Assembly (NCBI GenBank): GCA_964415465.1
Contig: CAYQAL010000034.1
Span: forward strand, 1 to 7,858
Source: JAGOTP01 sp964415465
GTDB lineage: Bacteria > Patescibacteriota > Patescibacteriia > 2-12-FULL-60-25
Reading direction: 5' to 3'
DNA length: 7,858 bases
In this document: in pieces, positions 5,815 to 7,858 of the stretch
Layout of the letters: each line of letters begins with the position of its first letter
Position numbering within the stretch: the stretch's first letter is position 1
Translations under genes and position numbers: made by a program
The notes under the pieces: generated by a model
The model's database searches: none
The model's input: only the letters and a program-made list of their open reading frames with translations
What the model was told of the DNA's origin: nothing

Positions 5815-6159
5815 ATGGTGTCTCCTCAGCGTGATCAGGTTCCTTCCTCCGCCAAGTCCGTCGGTTCGCCGCCGTGCGAGGCCTGCCCGGCCCCCGTCGA
5901 CGGCGCGATGTGTGGTGGCTGCGCCTGGGATGGCGCGAGCGCTGCGCCCATCGACAGCCGCCGGCGCCTCACGGTCGTGCGCACGCCCACGCAGTACGGC
6001 TGCCTCCGGAAGGGGGCGGGCATCGTCGTCGATCTCGACGCGAAGCAGCCCTTCATGCAGATCGGCGACCGCCTGCTGCCGCTCTCGGAGCAGTTCGGCG
6101 GGGTGATCGGCGGGACGGTGCTCGAGCGGGACATCCAGGCGGCGCTCTGCGCGGCCTGA
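5815..6159 (+). CDS. Orphan small protein with two CxxC pairs, GC-rich and probably foreign
   Basis: 114 residues; I do not recognise the family. The first 20 residues are polar. Then come CEAC (21-24) and CGGC (33-36), a CxxC-x8-CxxC pattern typical of zinc ribbons and iron or zinc knuckles. Single cysteines follow at 63 and 112. After an Arg-rich patch (RRR, 49-51), residues 52-107 look folded: LTVVRTP, GAGIVVDLDA, FMQIGDRLLPLSEQFGGVIGG. No signal peptide or membrane helix. By hand count about 102 of 114 codons end in G or C and none ends in A, quite unlike the neighbouring genes. Third-position bias strongly supports this frame over the overlapping ones. The first ten codons, however, look like the rest of the window, so the composition break falls near 5845, inside the gene. 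Expression is probably under the Fur-type operators just upstream. A metal-binding or regulatory role is inference; a recently inserted gene with no link to its neighbours is the alternative. Confidence 0.7.
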   Translation: MVSPQRDQVPSSAKSVGSPPCEACPAPVDGAMCGGCAWDGASAAPIDSRRRLTVVRTPTQYGCLRKGAGIVVDLDAKQPFMQIGDRLLPLSEQFGGVIGGTVLERDIQAALCAA

Positions 6160-6199
6160 CCTGAGCGCGAGCTGAACGAAGAAAGGGGGTGTGAAAAAC

Positions 6200-6227
6200 G
6201 GCGGCGTGGTGACTAAGCCGCGCCGCC
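6200..6227. terminator. Strong GC hairpin after the CxxC gene; possible terminator
   Basis: GGCGGCGTGGT (6200-6210) pairs with GCCGCGCCGCC (6217-6227) as an 11-bp stem with two G-T wobbles and a six-base loop. It lies 40 bases after the stop of the CxxC gene. On the plus strand the downstream sequence has no clean T-run, so termination there would be weak. On the minus strand the hairpin is followed by TTTTT (complement of 6194-6198), a better intrinsic terminator for antisense transcription. It marks the right edge of the GC-rich islet. Confidence 0.5.
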
Positions 6228-6234
6228 ACCTATC

Positions 6235-6240
6235 TAAAAT
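6235..6240 (+). promoter_or_regulatory. -10 hexamer (TAAAAT) of the CooC-like gene
   Basis: TAAAAT matches TATAAT at 5 of 6 positions and ends eight bases before ATG 6249. No -35 is visible; the place where it should be is occupied by the GC hairpin. Implies a leaderless mRNA separate from the CxxC gene. Confidence 0.4.
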
Positions 6241-6248
6241 ATCTTTCT

Positions 6249-6995
6249 ATGATTCTTGGTTTTTTTGGAAAGGGTGGAAGTGGAAAAACCACAACAAGTT
6301 TTCGCTGCGCGGAGTCACTTAAGTCTTGTTCTACGCACGTATTAGCGGTGGATGCTGACCACAACATGGACCTTGCCTATAATTTCGGACTCACTGACTC
6401 AGTAGCTTGTTTAGGTGCGGATGCCACAATCGGTCTTGTGAAGTTACAAGACAAGACATATACACTCTCTTCTCTTGATGAGATCGATTCGCGCTATCTG
6501 CACCGGGTGTCCGATGGGTTATCCCTTCTACTAGCCGGGCCACACACGGATCCAATTTTTAAGGGCGATCTGTGTAGTCACGGATTGTTGAAACCAATTA
6601 TCCATTATCTCGCGCGTCTACATCTGAAAGAAGGGGAGAACGTGGTGGTTGATGCGACAGCTGGTATGGATTCGATTGGGGCCGGGTTGCCTTCGTGTCT
6701 TGATGCGGGAGTGGTTTGTGTTGAGCCAACGGTGCACAGTATAAAAGTGGCGCATCAACTGCTTGAAGGCTTATCTCGGTTGAATGTCCCTACGGTGGTC
6801 GTTGCAAACAAGCTTCAGACGGAGCAGCAGAAAAATGACATGCGTGCGAGCTTTTCTGGTAAACAGATTATTTCTCTTCCATTCAGTCCGTTGTTGTTAG
6901 ACCCTCGTTCACGTCTCTCTGAGACAAATCAATTGCTCTACAGGTCTATTTTCGACGCTGCCGTAAAAGAACGAGACATGGTTAACGCTGAGTGA
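6249..6995 (+). CDS. CooC/MinD-type P-loop ATPase
   Basis: 248 residues, cytoplasmic. It has the deviant Walker A motif GKGGSGKTT (7-15) with the two lysines of the MinD/ParA/CooC class, DAD (35-37, Walker A' region), Walker B-like VVVDATAGMD (132-141) and the nucleotide-base motif ANK (186-188). Length and the region order DADHNMDLAYNFG, VEPTVHSIKVAHQLL and VANKLQ fit CooC best. CooC hydrolyses ATP while inserting nickel into carbon monoxide dehydrogenase. In CooC a CxC pair at the dimer interface binds the metal; the matching place here (DLCSHG, 107-112) keeps only C109, so nickel handling may be lost or changed. No CODH or other client enzyme lies in the window. The start is the first codon of the conserved N-terminal strand, with no Shine-Dalgarno sequence but a -10 hexamer just upstream. 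The stop overlaps the convergent AlkD-like gene by 14 bases. Confidence 0.85.
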   Translation: MILGFFGKGGSGKTTTSFRCAESLKSCSTHVLAVDADHNMDLAYNFGLTDSVACLGADATIGLVKLQDKTYTLSSLDEIDSRYLHRVSDGLSLLLAGPHTDPIFKGDLCSHGLLKPIIHYLARLHLKEGENVVVDATAGMDSIGAGLPSCLDAGVVCVEPTVHSIKVAHQLLEGLSRLNVPTVVVANKLQTEQQKNDMRASFSGKQIISLPFSPLLLDPRSRLSETNQLLYRSIFDAAVKERDMVNAE

Positions 6996-7713
6996 GGTAG
7001 GCTTTCCTCACTTCTTTTGGAAAATGCTCAATAGCATAGCGTAACGCTGTTCGTCCCATTTGTAGCTTGTGTTCTGCTAAGAATTTCTCCAGTGTTTCTT
7101 TTTCGCAGCGTTTTCCCACTTCCCGCAACATCCACCCAACGGCCTTCTGAATCAGGTCGTGCTTGTCTGTAAGGAGGGTATTCGCAATGAAGATCGTATG
7201 ATCAGGCTGGCCTTGTTTGATCCAATGGAGCGTGGCAACCATCGCAATGCGTCGTTCCCAAAGGAGGGGAGAGCAGGCAAGTCCAGATAGCGCTTTGTGT
7301 GCGGCTGCAGCAGATTGTGTTGCAAGAAATGAGCCAACGATGTGGTACGCGCTGCTGTCTACTAAGTCCCAGTTGTTGATGTACTTCGTGTGAGCCAGAT
7401 ATTCCGTATAGATTTGTTGTCTGACCTCAAGCGATCCTTGTTCAAATTGGTGAATCAATAGATAGAGCGCGAGCAACCGTTCTTCGTGGATGGGCGACAC
7501 AAGAAGCGCGAGCGCATCTTCTCGAGTGGTTTGTTTCGCTTCACGGGCGATTTTCCGAAGTTCTGGCACGGTAATTCCAATAAATCGATCGCCCTCGGCA
7601 TACTCGCCCGGACCTGTTTTGAAGAACCAAGCGGAAGCCTTCGCTTTCTCTGGAGTTGCCAAGGCGCGCAATTGAGTACGAAGCTGACGCAAGTTTTTTG
7701 AAGGCGTTGGCAT
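6982..7713 (-). CDS. AlkD-like DNA alkylation repair protein (HEAT-repeat DNA glycosylase)
   Basis: 243 residues from ATG 7713. The AlkD family removes positively charged alkylated bases such as N7- or N3-alkylpurines without flipping the base. Recognisable family segments: FFKTGPGEYAEGDRFIGITVP (31-50), NNWDLVDSSA (113-122, with W115, D116 and D119), WERRIAMVAT (152-161, with W152, R154, R155), KAVGWMLREVGK (190-201, with W194) and the C-terminal RTALRYAIEHFP (221-232). The conserved Trp-Asp-Arg-Trp set needed for base excision in characterised AlkD proteins therefore appears present. The protein is alpha-helical HEAT-like throughout. ATG 7725 would add four residues, but it lies directly after the -10 hexamer TATGCT, so transcription should start downstream of it; I therefore use 7713. 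The gene shares a short divergent promoter region with the next gene and overlaps the CooC-like gene tail to tail. Confidence 0.92.
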   Translation of the reverse strand: MPTPSKNLRQLRTQLRALATPEKAKASAWFFKTGPGEYAEGDRFIGITVPELRKIAREAKQTTREDALALLVSPIHEERLLALYLLIHQFEQGSLEVRQQIYTEYLAHTKYINNWDLVDSSAYHIVGSFLATQSAAAAHKALSGLACSPLLWERRIAMVATLHWIKQGQPDHTIFIANTLLTDKHDLIQKAVGWMLREVGKRCEKETLEKFLAEHKLQMGRTALRYAIEHFPKEVRKAYLTQR

Positions 7714-7725
7714 GGGGTCTACCAT

Positions 7726-7731
7726 AGCATA
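7726..7731 (-). promoter_or_regulatory. -10 hexamer (TATGCT) of the AlkD-like gene
   Basis: On the minus strand TATGCT ends 12 bases before ATG 7713, giving a leader of only about six bases. No clear -35 or Shine-Dalgarno sequence. It stands back to back with the plus-strand element at 7739-7747. Confidence 0.4.
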
Positions 7732-7738
7732 TCCCGTG

Positions 7739-7747
7739 TGCTAGGAT
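7739..7747 (+). promoter_or_regulatory. Extended -10 (TGCTAGGAT) of the gene at the right edge
   Basis: TG at 7739-7740, one base, then TAGGAT at 7742-7747, nine bases before ATG 7757. This is an extended -10 arrangement with an essentially leaderless transcript. Confidence 0.4.
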
Positions 7748-7756
7748 CGTAGTCCT

Positions 7757-7858
7757 ATGGATGAACTGATCTTAATTTTTCGCACGAACAGCCGGTCGTC
7801 GGTGTCGGCGGTGGAACGAGTGAAATCCCTTCTGTCTTCAAAGGATCGCTGTGAGCTA
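7757..7858 (+). CDS. N-terminal start of an unidentified protein (cut by the window end)
   Basis: An ATG at 7757 opens a frame that runs without stop to the last base, 34 codons, beginning MDELILIFRTNSRSSVSAVE. It is preceded by an extended -10 element and diverges from the AlkD-like gene. The alternative ATG at 7761 meets a stop after two codons. The visible part (beta-strand-like LILIF, then a helix) is too short to name a family. Confidence 0.5.
   Translation, partial: MDELILIFRTNSRSSVSAVERVKSLLSSKDRCEL

Noticed and set aside
5641..5820. PerR-type peroxide sensing
   Set aside because: The position that is aspartate in PerR is glutamate (E105) here, and no catalase or peroxidase gene is adjacent.
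5750..6164. Alternative frames in the GC-rich islet (5750-6106 and 5874-6164 plus; 6134-5835 minus)
   Set aside because: Third-position GC bias and the GGAG site support only 5815-6159; the others give Arg/Ala/Ser-rich low-complexity products expected of GC-rich shadow frames.
1..7858. CRISPR array, tRNA or rRNA gene, insertion sequence, riboswitch
   Set aside because: I found no regularly spaced repeats, cloverleaf pattern, transposase-like protein, paired terminal repeats or known aptamer pattern when reading both strands; subtle cases could be missed by eye.

Overview
The window looks like chromosomal DNA from a small-genome bacterium, most likely of the Candidate Phyla Radiation (Patescibacteria). 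The main reason is the secreted protein at 166-1857. Its N-terminal module, with its 'FPNEKT' and 'DPKVYAVS.GGVLRW' segments, is one I associate with surface proteins of that group. TrmB-type regulators, C39-like peptidases and very short or absent 5' leaders fit too. This is inference, not proof. Base composition is moderate throughout, except for one GC-rich islet at about 5845-6230. TGA is used as a stop codon (TrmB-like, CooC-like and partial genes), so the code is the normal one rather than the TGA-glycine code of some relatives.

Layout. 1-144: tail of an unidentified gene (+). 166-1857: secreted beta-helix protein (+), followed by an IMP cyclohydrolase (PurO)-like gene at 1893-2624 (+). 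4955-2640: a tightly packed minus-strand unit of a TrmB-family regulator, a C39-like cysteine peptidase and D-alanine--D-alanine ligase; it meets the PurO-like gene tail to tail. 4956-5212: intergenic region with a candidate extended -10 promoter and two good inverted repeats. 5647-5213: Fur-family metalloregulator (-). 5648-5814: divergent control region with a 16-bp palindrome, a 7-1-7 Fur-type box built from the same half-sites, a promoter and a leader hairpin. 5815-6159: orphan CxxC/CxxC protein (+) of very high third-position GC. 6200-6227: strong GC hairpin. 6249-6995: CooC/MinD-type ATPase (+), overlapping end to end with an AlkD-like DNA glycosylase at 7713-6982 (-). 7757-7858: start of another gene (+).

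How the genes may work together. The minus-strand unit has an envelope theme: Ddl makes the D-Ala-D-Ala dipeptide for peptidoglycan, the C39-like protein is probably a protease, and the TrmB-like protein is a plausible local regulator with an inverted repeat over its own promoter. The most interesting stretch is 5213-6995. A metal-sensing repressor faces, across Fur-type operators, a small protein with two CxxC pairs, and next comes an ATPase of the class that loads metals into enzymes. This could be a small metal-response or metal-trafficking module. Against this, the CxxC gene differs sharply in composition from its neighbours and may be a recent insertion, and the ATPase appears to have its own promoter.

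No tRNA, rRNA, CRISPR array or insertion sequence was recognised. Several genes carry a TAnnnT hexamer 8-13 bases before the start codon and no Shine-Dalgarno sequence, which suggests leaderless or nearly leaderless mRNAs.
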